Source of the DNA: Flavobacterium ranwuense
GTDB lineage: Bacteria; Bacteroidota; Bacteroidia; Flavobacteriales; Flavobacteriaceae
DNA length: 64,000 nucleotides
Assembly: GCF_004349315.1 (NCBI RefSeq)
Contig: NZ_SMLH01000002.1
Coordinates: 411,156-475,155, forward strand
Direction: 5' to 3'
The notes beneath the pieces were generated by a model. The model was given only the letters and a program-made list of their open reading frames with translations, had not been told where the DNA came from and did no database searches. The position numbers were made by a program, and so were the translations under genes. The stretch's first letter is position 1; each line of letters starts with the position of its first letter. Of this stretch, positions 16,820 through 27,106 are shown piece by piece.

Positions 16820-19800
16820 TTATTTCTTAATCACTTTACGACTAATAGTTGTATTTGTATCGCTTACTTGTAAAATATAAATACCGTTGGTTCGATTTCC
16901 TAATGAGAATGCCTTGTTAGTTTCTAAATCATTTAGAGTCACTTTTTGAAGCATTTTCCCTGAGAGGTCTAATATTTTGACAGTTACACGGCCTTTTGCA
17001 TTACTGACTTTGACGTTAAACAAATCATCTGTTGGATTGGGATCTACCTGTACGTTGAATTTAAGGTCTGTATTGTCTTTTATATTCAGTTCTGTTTTTA
17101 ATGTTGAATCGGTTTTAAGAAGTGGGCCATTAGGGACGAAAGTATCTGTTCCGTTGCTTAACCAATTTAAGCTGAATCTGGCAAAATACATTTGGTAAGT
17201 TGAGCTTTCTCCATTTTCATAATAGATTCCCAGTGTTCCGTCAGGCAATACCGTTAAACTAGAATAAGCAGATGCTCCAGGAAAAATTGTTTTTCTGATT
17301 GGCCAGGTCGCTCCTTCATCGGTACTCATTAATACCGATACATTGGTTCTGTTTCCTGCAAAAGGAATGGTATGCAACAAACGGTCTTTATCGTATCCGT
17401 CCAGAGTTGAGGTATAACGTATAAAGTCGCCGTCACAATTTGGGTCGGTTATATTAGCCTGATTGTATGCTGTACCCCAAGAAACACCTTTGTTTGTTGA
17501 TATATTAAATCTGCGGGTTCCGGAATTACGGATACTCATCATCAGATTTCCATTATTCAATTCGACAATTTTTGCTTCATCGCCTCCTGCTTCGGCAATA
17601 CCTGTTGATGGTGTCCAAGTGATACCGCCATCAGTACTTGAAATCATGTAATTATTTATTCCTCCTCCTGACTCTCTGACACAAATGGCAGCAACGATAC
17701 GACCATCTCTTAATTGATGCGCTCTACCAGAAGCCACAAATACACCTAACCAATTTTGGGTAATTGGATTACTACAACCAGCACCGTAAATTTGATTGGT
17801 GATATCTATTGGCGCACCCCATGTAACTCCATTATCAGTACTTCTGCAATATTTTATTTTAATTGGATTTGTTGGTGTTGATGCAAAAAATCCTAAATCG
17901 GCAGCAAGTAAACAGATTAAATCGCCACTTGCGCTATCCATGACCAATGCAGCATCTCCGACTCCTGTTGGCGCACCAAAATTGGCAATGGTCACAGGCT
18001 CTGACCATGTTTTTCCATTATCTGTACTTCGACGCACCACAGGATCAATTTTTGCAGCCAAATCTCCGGCGTGATTCCATCTTTTGTCAGTTACGGTTAC
18101 TAATGAACCATCGGCTGCTGTAATGATAGCTGGAATACGATAGTTTAATGACCCGGCATCCCCAGGTGTAAATAAAAGGGTATTGGCCAATAAAATTACT
18201 CGGTTACCGGAAACGGTATTCGCAACAGTATTGTAGGTTATGGAGTTGGCAACGATTGATTCACAAGTTGCATCCAATAGATTTCCTTCGGTTACTCCGG
18301 AAGCTACATCATAAGTAATCCAAAAGTAATTATCTCCAGAGGTTAATATTTTAGAACCATTAACGACTAAGTTACCGGCAGCAGGAGTGACATTTCCAAA
18401 TAGGGTAGCTGTTGTAGCATTAAAAATAGCATTGGTCCCACTGGAATAGACTTTAATATTGGTGACATTAACAATATTAGTAGTACCATTCATGGTGAAG
18501 TTTAATGCGCTCACGGTAAGTGGATTGATGGTTCCGTTTGCAGCAACTTTTACAGCTACAACACGTTGGTCTGTATCTCCCATACCCGTTGGAAGTTCCG
18601 TTTGAACCAATGAAACGCTGTTGATTTGCATCGTATTCGTTTGAGCAATTACCGTGGCTCCGCCATTTAGCGTACCGGGATGGCTGTGACCAGAAATATC
18701 TGGGACAGTAACTCCATTTATATTTTCAAAGTCCCATGCGGCTAATAAATTAGCTTCTGAACCTGTTATGACGGCTGTTTTATCAGCAAGTACTTCTGTA
18801 GCTGTCATTGCTTTGCTCCAGAAACGGATGTCATCTATTTGGGCATTCATATAAGAAGCAAAATTGCTGAGTGTACCAACGAATAAATTACCAGTATTAG
18901 AAACGGTATTTGCACCTCCGATATTTGTTGTAGTTTTGGTTTGTTGTAAAGCACCGTCCACATAAATTTTGCAACTCGTAGTCGCAACATCAATAACCAT
19001 AACGAGATGATGCCAAACATTATTAGAAATATTTGATGTGCCATAAGGAGGTCCAGCAGCGCCAGCACTTGTTGTTAGATTAACTCCAAATTGCCCACCA
19101 CCAGCAGGTGAATTATTGATAAACTCATAACCAATACCCGCACCGTTTGGTCGCTTACTCAGGATTCGTTTAGAGAAATCAGCTGTTTTAATTCTACAAC
19201 TAACCGTTAAACTTTGTCCCGCAGCCAGATTAAAATCGGAATGATTAACAACAGACATGTAATCATTTATACCATCCAAAGATAAAATCATCGGGAAAGC
19301 ATTTGGGAAAGAGGGAGTTCCAAAAAGAGTTCCTGCATGATTGTAACCTGAAACATCAGAAACGGTAGTGCCACTCACATTTTCAAAATCCCAGGCAGCC
19401 AGGAGGTTGGTTACAGGGCCATTTACTACAGCAGTCATGTCTGCCAGTAGTTCTGTTGGAGTCATTGCTTTATTCCAAACCCGGATGTCATCAATTTGAC
19501 CAGCCCATTTGTAACTGTTATTTGTGTCAGAAGTAGCTCCGACAACAAAGTTTAATGCAGTTGAAAAATCAGAGGTAACGGATGTGAAAGTTTTCCCCGT
19601 ATTGGCTAAAACACCGTCCACATAACCGTAAACTGTTCTGTTACTGGAAGCATCCAATACCAATGCGATGTGATGCCAAGTGCCATCTGCAATAGAATTT
19701 GCAGAATAACCCGCTGTACTAATGCTGTTAGGCGTTCCTGTACCTTGCATATTCATGGCAAATTTACCGGCATTTGATCCATTGCCAGTCCAAAATTCAT

Positions 19801-20044
19801 ATCCGTTGCCTGATGAGCCATTTCTTTTGGCAAATATGCGAGGAGTTCCAGTTGTAGTGGTTGTTTTTATCCAACAACTAATTGTTTTGTTTTGGCTTAT
19901 GCCAAAGTCTAAATCGGCATGGTCAGCTACCGTCATATAAGTACTGGTTCCGTTAAGATTTAGCACTTTACCGCTTTGTGCTTTTAGGCTTATAACATAG
20001 ATACACATAAAAAATGTACAAAAAGAAAGTAATAATTTTTTCAT
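16820..20044 (-). CDS. Multidomain T9SS-exported sialidase (LamG x2, BNR-associated domain, GH33)
   Basis: I place the start at 20044 (MKKLLLSFC...LKAQ), because the 20 residues encoded upstream spoil the signal peptide; this gives 1074 residues. In order: signal peptide (1-23), LamG/concanavalin-A-like domain 1 (about 26-222), LamG domain 2 (about 252-440), an immunoglobulin-like sialidase-associated domain (about 472-618), the GH33 propeller (about 622-970) with YRIP (635-638) and five Asp-box-like motifs (STDNGKTW, STDNGVTW, STDGGITW, STNKGVSW, STDEGATW), a linker, and a C-terminal T9SS sorting domain (about 1000-1074, with DPNPTDDLFNV and NGIYILQV). It should be on the cell surface or secreted and remove terminal sialic acids there. 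The LamG domains may bind glycan. Confidence 0.93.
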   Translation of the reverse strand: MKKLLLSFCTFFMCIYVISLKAQSGKVLNLNGTSTYMTVADHADLDFGISQNKTISCWIKTTTTTGTPRIFAKRNGSSGNGYEFWTGNGSNAGKFAMNMQGTGTPNSISTAGYSANSIADGTWHHIALVLDASSNRTVYGYVDGVLANTGKTFTSVTSDFSTALNFVVGATSDTNNSYKWAGQIDDIRVWNKAMTPTELLADMTAVVNGPVTNLLAAWDFENVSGTTVSDVSGYNHAGTLFGTPSFPNAFPMILSLDGINDYMSVVNHSDFNLAAGQSLTVSCRIKTADFSKRILSKRPNGAGIGYEFINNSPAGGGQFGVNLTTSAGAAGPPYGTSNISNNVWHHLVMVIDVATTSCKIYVDGALQQTKTTTNIGGANTVSNTGNLFVGTLSNFASYMNAQIDDIRFWSKAMTATEVLADKTAVITGSEANLLAAWDFENINGVTVPDISGHSHPGTLNGGATVIAQTNTMQINSVSLVQTELPTGMGDTDQRVVAVKVAANGTINPLTVSALNFTMNGTTNIVNVTNIKVYSSGTNAIFNATTATLFGNVTPAAGNLVVNGSKILTSGDNYFWITYDVASGVTEGNLLDATCESIVANSITYNTVANTVSGNRVILLANTLLFTPGDAGSLNYRIPAIITAADGSLVTVTDKRWNHAGDLAAKIDPVVRRSTDNGKTWSEPVTIANFGAPTGVGDAALVMDSASGDLICLLAADLGFFASTPTNPIKIKYCRSTDNGVTWGAPIDITNQIYGAGCSNPITQNWLGVFVASGRAHQLRDGRIVAAICVRESGGGINNYMISSTDGGITWTPSTGIAEAGGDEAKIVELNNGNLMMSIRNSGTRRFNISTNKGVSWGTAYNQANITDPNCDGDFIRYTSTLDGYDKDRLLHTIPFAGNRTNVSVLMSTDEGATWPIRKTIFPGASAYSSLTVLPDGTLGIYYENGESSTYQMYFARFSLNWLSNGTDTFVPNGPLLKTDSTLKTELNIKDNTDLKFNVQVDPNPTDDLFNVKVSNAKGRVTVKILDLSGKMLQKVTLNDLETNKAFSLGNRTNGIYILQVSDTNTTISRKVIKK

Positions 20045-20141
20045 AATTTCTAATAGTTGGTTAAAATTGGTTTTATAGTTAAAAAATTTGGTATTCAATT
20101 TCAATAAAAAAACAATTGTTATAAGCCATTGCTAGTGGTAA

Positions 20142-21332
20142 TTATAAGTCGCTATTCAAATATTCATTAAGAATCTGTAAACAGTACCATTCTTGTCGTG
20201 GCAAATGAAAAGGACCTTTGAACATATTTCCTTTGGCAGTTTGAGCAATAGTCCCATCTTTATGCAAATACCCAAACCATTCTCCATTTTCCTTATCGTG
20301 AAATTTGGCGTAAGCATAGTCATGAATCATTTTGTGCCATGTTGCATATTTTTCATCACCAGTCATGGTGTAGGCTAAAAGAGTTGCGATGATTACTTCG
20401 TTCTGTGGCCACCAGAATTTCATATCCTGCCAGTATTCCTGCACCGGTTTATCATATACATCACAGAAATATAAAATACCGCCATGTTCTTTATCCCATC
20501 CGCGTTCCCACATATAATCAAGCATTTTACAGCCTAATGCAATTAAATAAGGATCGTTATTTCTGTATTTTGCTTCGTGTAAAATAAACCAAGCGCCTTC
20601 AATGGCATGTCCTGGATTCAAGGTGCGGCCATCAATATGATCGACTATGGAACCATCTGGTGCCACTTGTTCCATTACACATTTAATATCGTCTTTTACA
20701 AAATCGCGCTCAATTTCGGCTATCCATTTGCTAATCCATTCATCACAACGGGGATCTCCAATATTTTCACGTAACTGTTGCGCCGTATTTATCATAATCA
20801 TAGGCGTACCAATTCCTTTTGATGGTCTGTTAGTGGTGAATTTAGGTTCTAATAAATCGGGGGTAGTGGAGTATTCGATACATTTTCCGAATAAAAAACG
20901 GGCTTTTTCGGCAGCAGCCTCATCTCCGCTTGCTTTTGCATAAGCTGACATAGCAATAACTGCAAAGGTTTCCGAAAAATAATAACGGCGTTTGCGTATG
21001 GGCTGTCCGTCACGGGTTACATGAAAGAACATTTGTCCATCAGTATCGAAGCAATGTTTGTTTAAAAAATCGATACCTGCTTTAGACCCCTCTAACCATT
21101 CTTGTTTTGGTTCAACGGTATTGTAAAGTGTTGCCAATAACCAAGCGGCACGGCCTTGTATCCAAACGGCTTTGTCATCGTCAATCAAACTTCCGTCCTG
21201 ATCCCGCATTAATAAATAACCACCAAACTCGGTATCAATAGAACGTGGAAACCAAAATGGAACGGTGTCATTTAATAATTGATTCTGATAAAACTCTTTC
21301 AGGTTTTGGAGATCTGTTTTTGAATAGCTCAT
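20142..21332 (-). CDS. N-acylglucosamine 2-epimerase (AGE/RenBP family), ManNAc to GlcNAc
   Basis: The 396-residue protein is of full length for the (alpha/alpha)6-barrel AGE family. Conserved elements are KAVWIQGRAAW (R61), TLNPGHAIEG (H242), FWWPQNEVI and GPFHLPRQEW (H376). The two histidines correspond by motif to the catalytic pair of AGE enzymes. It interconverts N-acetylmannosamine and N-acetylglucosamine in the cytoplasm. In Bacteroides-type sialic acid catabolism this enzyme replaces the ManNAc kinase plus NanE route of enterobacteria. Its position between the acetylesterase and sialidase genes supports the ManNAc to GlcNAc direction. Confidence 0.9.
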   Translation of the reverse strand: MSYSKTDLQNLKEFYQNQLLNDTVPFWFPRSIDTEFGGYLLMRDQDGSLIDDDKAVWIQGRAAWLLATLYNTVEPKQEWLEGSKAGIDFLNKHCFDTDGQMFFHVTRDGQPIRKRRYYFSETFAVIAMSAYAKASGDEAAAEKARFLFGKCIEYSTTPDLLEPKFTTNRPSKGIGTPMIMINTAQQLRENIGDPRCDEWISKWIAEIERDFVKDDIKCVMEQVAPDGSIVDHIDGRTLNPGHAIEGAWFILHEAKYRNNDPYLIALGCKMLDYMWERGWDKEHGGILYFCDVYDKPVQEYWQDMKFWWPQNEVIIATLLAYTMTGDEKYATWHKMIHDYAYAKFHDKENGEWFGYLHKDGTIAQTAKGNMFKGPFHLPRQEWYCLQILNEYLNSDL

Positions 21333-21441
21333 TTTTTAAAAATATTTTATAGATTGGTTTTTAGAACACCTATCTGCTTATTTTAATTATTTATAGTGTC
21401 GAAACATCCTCACGAATGTTTATTTATTTATTTATCTTATT

Positions 21442-23535
21442 TTAATTCAGTTCTAACTTAAAAGTAGAACATGGCAAGCCCGCTTCGTTCACCAAATTGG
21501 CGGCAGTAAAAGGTTTCCAGGCATATAAAACTGTCGTTATTTTTTCTCCTTTAGGGATAGTAATAATGACTTGGTTTTTAATTATGGTTGCTTTGCTTTG
21601 AATATGGTTTCCTTTATCGGTTACTAATTCAAAACCAATTAATTCTTTTTTATCTGCTGTTGCCAGTTGTTTTGCAAATGCAAATGAAACAACGACAGTA
21701 TTTTCTTTTTGTACTGCTTTCAAAGGGGATGGACCATTGGCGGTAACTGATTTTCCATAGGTATAGCGCAATGCCAAGAGCGACAAACGATCAGCGACTT
21801 CCTTTTTCTTAATTGGGTGTACATTGCTAACATCACCATAATCCATGCTAACTGCCATGCCACTATTTGGTATCTGTTTTTGCATTCTGTTTTGTGCGTC
21901 TCTAAAAGCCGGCCAAGTTGGACGGTCTATGCTGGACAATTGTACGTAATAGAATGGGAGGTTGGTTCCCCAGGCTTTACGCCAACTTTGAACCATTACT
22001 GGCATTAGATGTTCATACAATTCAATATTGTGCGCATTACTTTCCCCTTGGTACCAAATCACTCCTTTGATGGGAAAATTTGTAAAATTTGAAACTCCAG
22101 CTTCAAAATTATAAGAAGGATCATACGGATGGCGTTGTTTCGTATTGGTAGCGTTTTTCAAATTTACATCGGCACGTTCCCGAACCCAAGGCATAATAAA
22201 GTTAGATTTACGCCAGTTGGTCAATACATCAACTACTTTATCATCGTGTTCCAATGTGTATCTGTCAATCCAAGATTCTATCGGAGAACCTCCAACAGCA
22301 ACTTGTATCAAACCAACGGGAACGTTTTCTTCATGGGCGATATTTTTTCCAAAATAATAGGCAATTGCCGAAAAATCTTTGGCACTTGTTGAATCACAAA
22401 CTGACCAACTTCCCGAAAAGAATTTCAGTTGATTGGTTTTAACCAAAGTGATCGAATCCCAAGCTGTATCATCTGTATCACGAATCGCTTTGGCATTGAA
22501 TAAACGTATCGTAGTATTGGCGATAGCTTTTTTTACTTCAGCTGCTCCGTTTTCTGAGTTTTGAAGTTGGAATGCCATATTCGATTGTCCCGAACAGAAC
22601 CAAACATCACCAACTAGAATATTTTTTAAAACAATATTTTTTTCATTGCTTTGAATGCTTATTTCGTACGGACCACCGTGTGGCATGGTTGGAAAAGTAA
22701 TTTTCCATTTTCCATATTGATCGGTTGTTGCACTCTTTTTTTGTTGTTTAAAAGTAACTTCGACTTGATCTCCGCCATTGGCAGTTCCATAAATTTGAAT
22801 GGGTTGATTGCGCTGTAAAACCATATTATCTGTAAAAACAGCAGCTAGTTTCAATCCACCAAAATCTTTTGTAATATTCCCATAAACGGTTTGGGCTAAA
22901 ATTGCCGCCCCTTCTTTTATAGGATGTAAGGTATCCGGAAAAAGATCTGGACGAGGATATAATTTTTCGTGTAAATCGATTAGGCCTACTTGATTTGCTT
23001 TTGCTATATTCTCGATATGGGATTGAATTTGCCAAAACCAATCTCTGGTTCCCGATTTAAAGCGGTAATGCTCATTGAAGATAGGCGTCATTCTGCAGAT
23101 GTATATTTTTACAGCTGGATTTTGTTTTTTTAAAGTATCTATTAACCAAGAGTAGTCTGCATCAAATTCTTCTTTGTAATTAGGCCAATTTCTTGGGTCG
23201 GTATCATTTAAACCCAAATGAATAATGGCAATATCTGGGCTATATGCAATAGCATCAGTATATTCTTTTGTTTTATAATATGGTTTGTGACCTTTTTTTA
23301 AAAGGGTTGCACCACTATGGCCGAAGTTTTTTACCTCATATTTTTCTCCCATCATAATTTGAAGTTGTGATGGATAAGAATCGGTAGCCGGATTAGCTAA
23401 AAGATAACCCGCCGTTACAGAATCTCCAATGCAGGCCACTTTGATAGCTGTTTTTTGTGCAGCTAGTTCAAAATGACTGAATATAGAAATTAAAAACACG
23501 AATAAGGGAAGATTCCTTTTCAAATGATTCATCAT
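21442..23535 (-). CDS. Two-domain sialate O-acetylesterase (SGNH + SASA/DUF303)
   Basis: The ATG at 23535 (MMNHLKRNLPLFVFL) gives a signal peptide ending LAAQ and a 697-residue protein; an upstream in-frame ATG at 23577 does not. The first esterase domain (about residues 30-225) has GDSV with S39, GLND and DTLHP (D201, H204). The second (about 230-690) is a SASA domain with CSGQSN (S318) and an IWYQGESN block. Removing O-acetyl groups from sialic acid lets sialidases and the lyase work. A two-esterase architecture of this type is known from Tannerella NanS-like enzymes. It stands in the nan gene row just after the transporter gene. Confidence 0.9.
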   Translation of the reverse strand: MMNHLKRNLPLFVFLISIFSHFELAAQKTAIKVACIGDSVTAGYLLANPATDSYPSQLQIMMGEKYEVKNFGHSGATLLKKGHKPYYKTKEYTDAIAYSPDIAIIHLGLNDTDPRNWPNYKEEFDADYSWLIDTLKKQNPAVKIYICRMTPIFNEHYRFKSGTRDWFWQIQSHIENIAKANQVGLIDLHEKLYPRPDLFPDTLHPIKEGAAILAQTVYGNITKDFGGLKLAAVFTDNMVLQRNQPIQIYGTANGGDQVEVTFKQQKKSATTDQYGKWKITFPTMPHGGPYEISIQSNEKNIVLKNILVGDVWFCSGQSNMAFQLQNSENGAAEVKKAIANTTIRLFNAKAIRDTDDTAWDSITLVKTNQLKFFSGSWSVCDSTSAKDFSAIAYYFGKNIAHEENVPVGLIQVAVGGSPIESWIDRYTLEHDDKVVDVLTNWRKSNFIMPWVRERADVNLKNATNTKQRHPYDPSYNFEAGVSNFTNFPIKGVIWYQGESNAHNIELYEHLMPVMVQSWRKAWGTNLPFYYVQLSSIDRPTWPAFRDAQNRMQKQIPNSGMAVSMDYGDVSNVHPIKKKEVADRLSLLALRYTYGKSVTANGPSPLKAVQKENTVVVSFAFAKQLATADKKELIGFELVTDKGNHIQSKATIIKNQVIITIPKGEKITTVLYAWKPFTAANLVNEAGLPCSTFKLELN

Positions 23536-23668
23536 GTTAGATAGATTTTTCAAAGAGTTTGACAATTTATCAGCCAAGGCGAAACACAGAGATTTCGCCT
23601 CAACGGATAAAAACTAACCAAAAACCAAACAATTTATAAAAACATAGTAAAGCTATGTTTTGAGAATT

Positions 23669-24913
23669 TTATGCGTCAACAAAGTCATTTACTTTTGGAC
23701 GTAAAAAACTGATTTGAACAACCAAAGCAATTAAGACTACACCTGCCATAAGCGCAAAACCATATCCTAAAGTACCGCTATCAGAGGATTTTCCTAGCAA
23801 TGAGGTTACTAAAGCACCACATCCCACTCCGGTCATATTTAAAACACCATAAGCAGTTGCCCTGTATTTTGAAGAAACAAATTGACAAAGGATTGGCATA
23901 TTATTGGCATCAAACATTCCGTATCCAATACCAAAGAAAAGCCCTGCTCCAACGACATGAAATAATGAATCCCCAAAACCAATTAGCAATAAAGCAGGAA
24001 TGGTTAAACTCAAACCAATGGCACTGGTATAAACCCTGCCTTTAACATTTTTCTGTACCCATCTATCCGATAAAATTCCGCCAAAAATCACTCCTAATAA
24101 TGAAGAAAAGGAAATGGTGATAGTCGCTAGTGGACCAGCTTGTTCCATCGGGATTCCTAAGTTGTCAGAAAATAGGGTAGGGAGCCAGTTTTTAGTAGCC
24201 CAACCCGGTAAACTTATTATAGCAAAATAGAATAAGATAATCCAAAAAGAAATATTAGTAAATAATAATGCCAAGCCTTGAAGAACAGAAGGTTTTTTAT
24301 TAGGCACAATGTCACTTATGTTAATGGTTTTTTCTTCAACAGTTTTTTTCTCTCTTAATAAGAAAACCAAAATAACTGCATAAACTACACCTGCCATTCC
24401 AAAATAATGGAAAGTAGAATGCCAAGAATAGGTAGCGGCAATTGTTGCTCCAAAACCCCCTAAGGCCGATCCCACATAAAGTCCGGTCATATGAATACCA
24501 ATGGCAAGCGATCTTGTTTTTTGCTGGTGATAATCAGCTATAAGGGATAAACCTGCTGGAATATAAAGAGCTTCACTCACTCCCATAAGGGCTCTTAACC
24601 AATATACTTGATTATAAGTTGTAGCATAACCCATGGCATAAGTCACTGCTGACCACACAAATAAACTGCCTACAATTAACCATTTTCTGTTTAATTTATC
24701 AGCTATAATTCCAGATATAGGACTCATTAAAGCATAAATCCAAAGAAATATAGCCATTAAGCGTCCAAAATTTTCACCGGATACTAATTCAGGAATGTCC
24801 GCTTCCATTGAAGGACGCATAGTGGCTAACATTTGTCTGTCCATATAGTTTAACAATGCTACAAGCCATAGCAAGCCTACTACAATCCAAGGATAATGCT
24901 TTGTGTTTTTCAT
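23669..24913 (-). CDS. MFS transporter, probable sialic acid permease
   Basis: The 414-residue protein has about 12 membrane segments in two halves. MFS loop signatures include ADKLNRKWL between TM2 and TM3 and a charged central loop (REKKTVEEK) near residue 190. It lies directly after the NanA and NanM genes and before the O-acetylesterase gene, as in the nan loci of Bacteroides and Tannerella where an MFS protein (NanT) carries Neu5Ac across the inner membrane. The family is certain; the substrate is inferred from the neighbourhood. Confidence 0.85.
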   Translation of the reverse strand: MKNTKHYPWIVVGLLWLVALLNYMDRQMLATMRPSMEADIPELVSGENFGRLMAIFLWIYALMSPISGIIADKLNRKWLIVGSLFVWSAVTYAMGYATTYNQVYWLRALMGVSEALYIPAGLSLIADYHQQKTRSLAIGIHMTGLYVGSALGGFGATIAATYSWHSTFHYFGMAGVVYAVILVFLLREKKTVEEKTINISDIVPNKKPSVLQGLALLFTNISFWIILFYFAIISLPGWATKNWLPTLFSDNLGIPMEQAGPLATITISFSSLLGVIFGGILSDRWVQKNVKGRVYTSAIGLSLTIPALLLIGFGDSLFHVVGAGLFFGIGYGMFDANNMPILCQFVSSKYRATAYGVLNMTGVGCGALVTSLLGKSSDSGTLGYGFALMAGVVLIALVVQISFLRPKVNDFVDA

Positions 24914-24983
24914 GTTTTATTTTTTTTAGTTTTAACTTTCTTTTTCGACATGAAAAAGTAGACAAAACCAATTATTTGTGTCG

Positions 24984-26156
24984 TTATTTTATTGTTCCTA
25001 ACATGACATTAGGAGTACGAATTCCAGGTTTTACTTCCCCATTTGACAAGACAATTTCGTCATTCCATAGGACAGCTGTTGTTGTCACATGAGCAAGAAA
25101 AGGCAATTCGCCAATGGTAGACCATGAATCGGTTCTGGTATCATATAATAAGATTCCTTTATAAAAACCGTCATGATTTGTATTTAACTTATTCTTCTCT
25201 GCAGCCAGTCTCGCTTTTTCTTCAGGAGAATAGGCTAGTGCAATTTGGGATAAATAGGTTTCGATTTTATGAAAAGTTTCACCATTATCACCCCCAACGA
25301 TTAGGATAGAATGATTGCCTACAGCAACACCCGCACCTGCTGAAAAGTTGGTTGTATTTTCCCCATCGGACAGGTTTGCACGACTTTCCCAGATTTGTTT
25401 TTTAATGTTAAAAACAAAAGTGGTATTGTGTAAATCACTTATGCCTGAAGGAGTTTTTGTTCTTCCTCCAATTACATAGATATTGGTTCCATTTTTGTCT
25501 TTCTGAACTACCGAAACGGAATTAGCGAGAGCAATAGGTAATTTTGGTAATGTTTTCCACTCCGGAGTGTTGCTTTTTAAATCAAGACTTAAAAACAGAT
25601 CAGAAGATTTAGTCGCTTCATCACCACCAATGGCGTATATTACATTGCCAATATGTGTAAGGCCAATATTTGTAATATGTACTGGAAAATTGGGTAACGA
25701 TTTTGTTTCAACCTTATTTTTGGATGCATTCCATTTTAAGATAAAAGCTTTATTGGAAAGCCCATTTTCATTTTCACCACCTACATATACGACTCCTAAA
25801 TCAGTTGAAGTTGAACCACAATAGGCGATTGGTTCCGGTAATGTACTTTGTACCTCTTTGTTCCAACTGTATGTGTTGTTGCATTTCTGTAATACATGAA
25901 TTTCTTTCGAATAATGTTTTTTTCCGCCTTCCCAAGGCTTTTTATCTTGGAAATTAGCACCTCCCGAAACAATTAAAACATCGTTAGTAACACCATTAAT
26001 CGCACCAGCAAAACCTAATGAGATACTTCCATCAGCATTTTGTAATTGCGCTGCTTTTTTCCATTCAATATGGGTTATAGCTTTTTTTTGAGAAAGGGCA
26101 TCAGTTGTCGACATAATCAGTAAGGAAAGAATTAGAGGAGAAAAATATTTATTCAT
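24984..26156 (-). CDS. nanM: N-acetylneuraminate epimerase/mutarotase NanM-like (Kelch propeller)
   Basis: The 390-residue protein has a signal peptide (about 1-22) and repeated Kelch-like blades: LIVSGGANFQDKKPW, VVYVGGENENG, VIYAIGGDEAT, IYVIGGRTKT and ILIVGGDNGETF. This order matches the cyclically permuted mutarotase group of Bacteroidetes related to E. coli NanM/YjhT. It speeds the alpha to beta anomer change of released Neu5Ac in the periplasm before uptake. It lies 29 bp after the lyase gene and ahead of the MFS transporter gene. Confidence 0.88.
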   Translation of the reverse strand: MNKYFSPLILSLLIMSTTDALSQKKAITHIEWKKAAQLQNADGSISLGFAGAINGVTNDVLIVSGGANFQDKKPWEGGKKHYSKEIHVLQKCNNTYSWNKEVQSTLPEPIAYCGSTSTDLGVVYVGGENENGLSNKAFILKWNASKNKVETKSLPNFPVHITNIGLTHIGNVIYAIGGDEATKSSDLFLSLDLKSNTPEWKTLPKLPIALANSVSVVQKDKNGTNIYVIGGRTKTPSGISDLHNTTFVFNIKKQIWESRANLSDGENTTNFSAGAGVAVGNHSILIVGGDNGETFHKIETYLSQIALAYSPEEKARLAAEKNKLNTNHDGFYKGILLYDTRTDSWSTIGELPFLAHVTTTAVLWNDEIVLSNGEVKPGIRTPNVMLGTIK

Positions 26157-26185
26157 AGTATTTGTTTTAATCTAAAGTGACTAAA

Positions 26186-27106
26186 CTATTTTGATCTGAA
26201 ATCTTCAAAATGGAGACTTTCAACATCTTTTTTGAACAATTCAAATTGGTCAGCACTCATGTTTTTAACAGGCAATCTAAATTCACCTAAATTTAGTCCT
26301 ACCACTTTCATATAGGCTTTACCAACTGAAATTCCACCATATTTACCCAACAATCGAATCATGTTGATTGATTTTTGCTGCAAAGTACGTGCAGTAACCA
26401 AATCATTTGCATTAAAAGCAGCAATCAAATCATAGTATAGCGGAGCTGCATAATTAAAAGTACTTCCAACAGCACCTTTGGCACCTAATACTAATGCGGA
26501 TAACATATTCTCGTCACGTCCCCAAAGCATGTCGAATTTGCCATTTTTATAACTCATGCAACTTTGGAAATCCATGAAATCTTCGTGTGTGTATTTTACA
26601 CCGGCAAAATTTGGAAGCTTCTCGTCTAAGGCTTGTACTAAATCAAACATTGGTAAGTTTACGCCTGTCAATACTGGAATGTGATAGTAATAAAAAGGCA
26701 TATTAGGAACACTTTTCCCAACTTCGATACAGGCTTGTGCCAACATATCAACATTTGCAGGTTTGAAATAAAATGGAGCAGTTAATGAAACAGCATATAA
26801 ACCTATTTCATACGCATGTTTAGCTAAGTCAATGCAATCCGTAAGGCATGTTCCTCCTAAGAATACCATTACTTTAAAGTCGGCATCATGGTTAGAACAA
26901 TCTGCCCAAGCTTGAGCAACCGCTTTTTTCTCTTGTAAGGTAATAGAAACGCCTTCTCCAGTTGAACCATTAATAAAAGCACCGGTTATTCCGTTACGTT
27001 TTAGAAAAGTATAGTAAGCCGGAATTAGGCTAACGTCTAATTTTCCATTGCTGTCAAAGGGTGTAAAAGGAGCTGAGATAAGCCCTTGTAAGTGTTCAAT
27101 TTTCAT
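26186..27106 (-). CDS. nanA: N-acetylneuraminate lyase (DHDPS/NAL family)
   Basis: The 306-residue TIM-barrel protein has the family GSTGE loop (47-51), the catalytic Tyr in YYYHIP (139-144) and the Schiff-base lysine K171 in FAGVKYTH. The length fits NanA (about 300) and the neighbours are NanM, a permease, an O-acetylesterase, a ManNAc epimerase and sialidases. It cleaves Neu5Ac to ManNAc and pyruvate in the cytoplasm. The gene begins about 200 bp after the susD terminator, so it either has its own promoter or relies on read-through. Confidence 0.92.
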   Translation of the reverse strand: MKIEHLQGLISAPFTPFDSNGKLDVSLIPAYYTFLKRNGITGAFINGSTGEGVSITLQEKKAVAQAWADCSNHDADFKVMVFLGGTCLTDCIDLAKHAYEIGLYAVSLTAPFYFKPANVDMLAQACIEVGKSVPNMPFYYYHIPVLTGVNLPMFDLVQALDEKLPNFAGVKYTHEDFMDFQSCMSYKNGKFDMLWGRDENMLSALVLGAKGAVGSTFNYAAPLYYDLIAAFNANDLVTARTLQQKSINMIRLLGKYGGISVGKAYMKVVGLNLGEFRLPVKNMSADQFELFKKDVESLHFEDFRSK

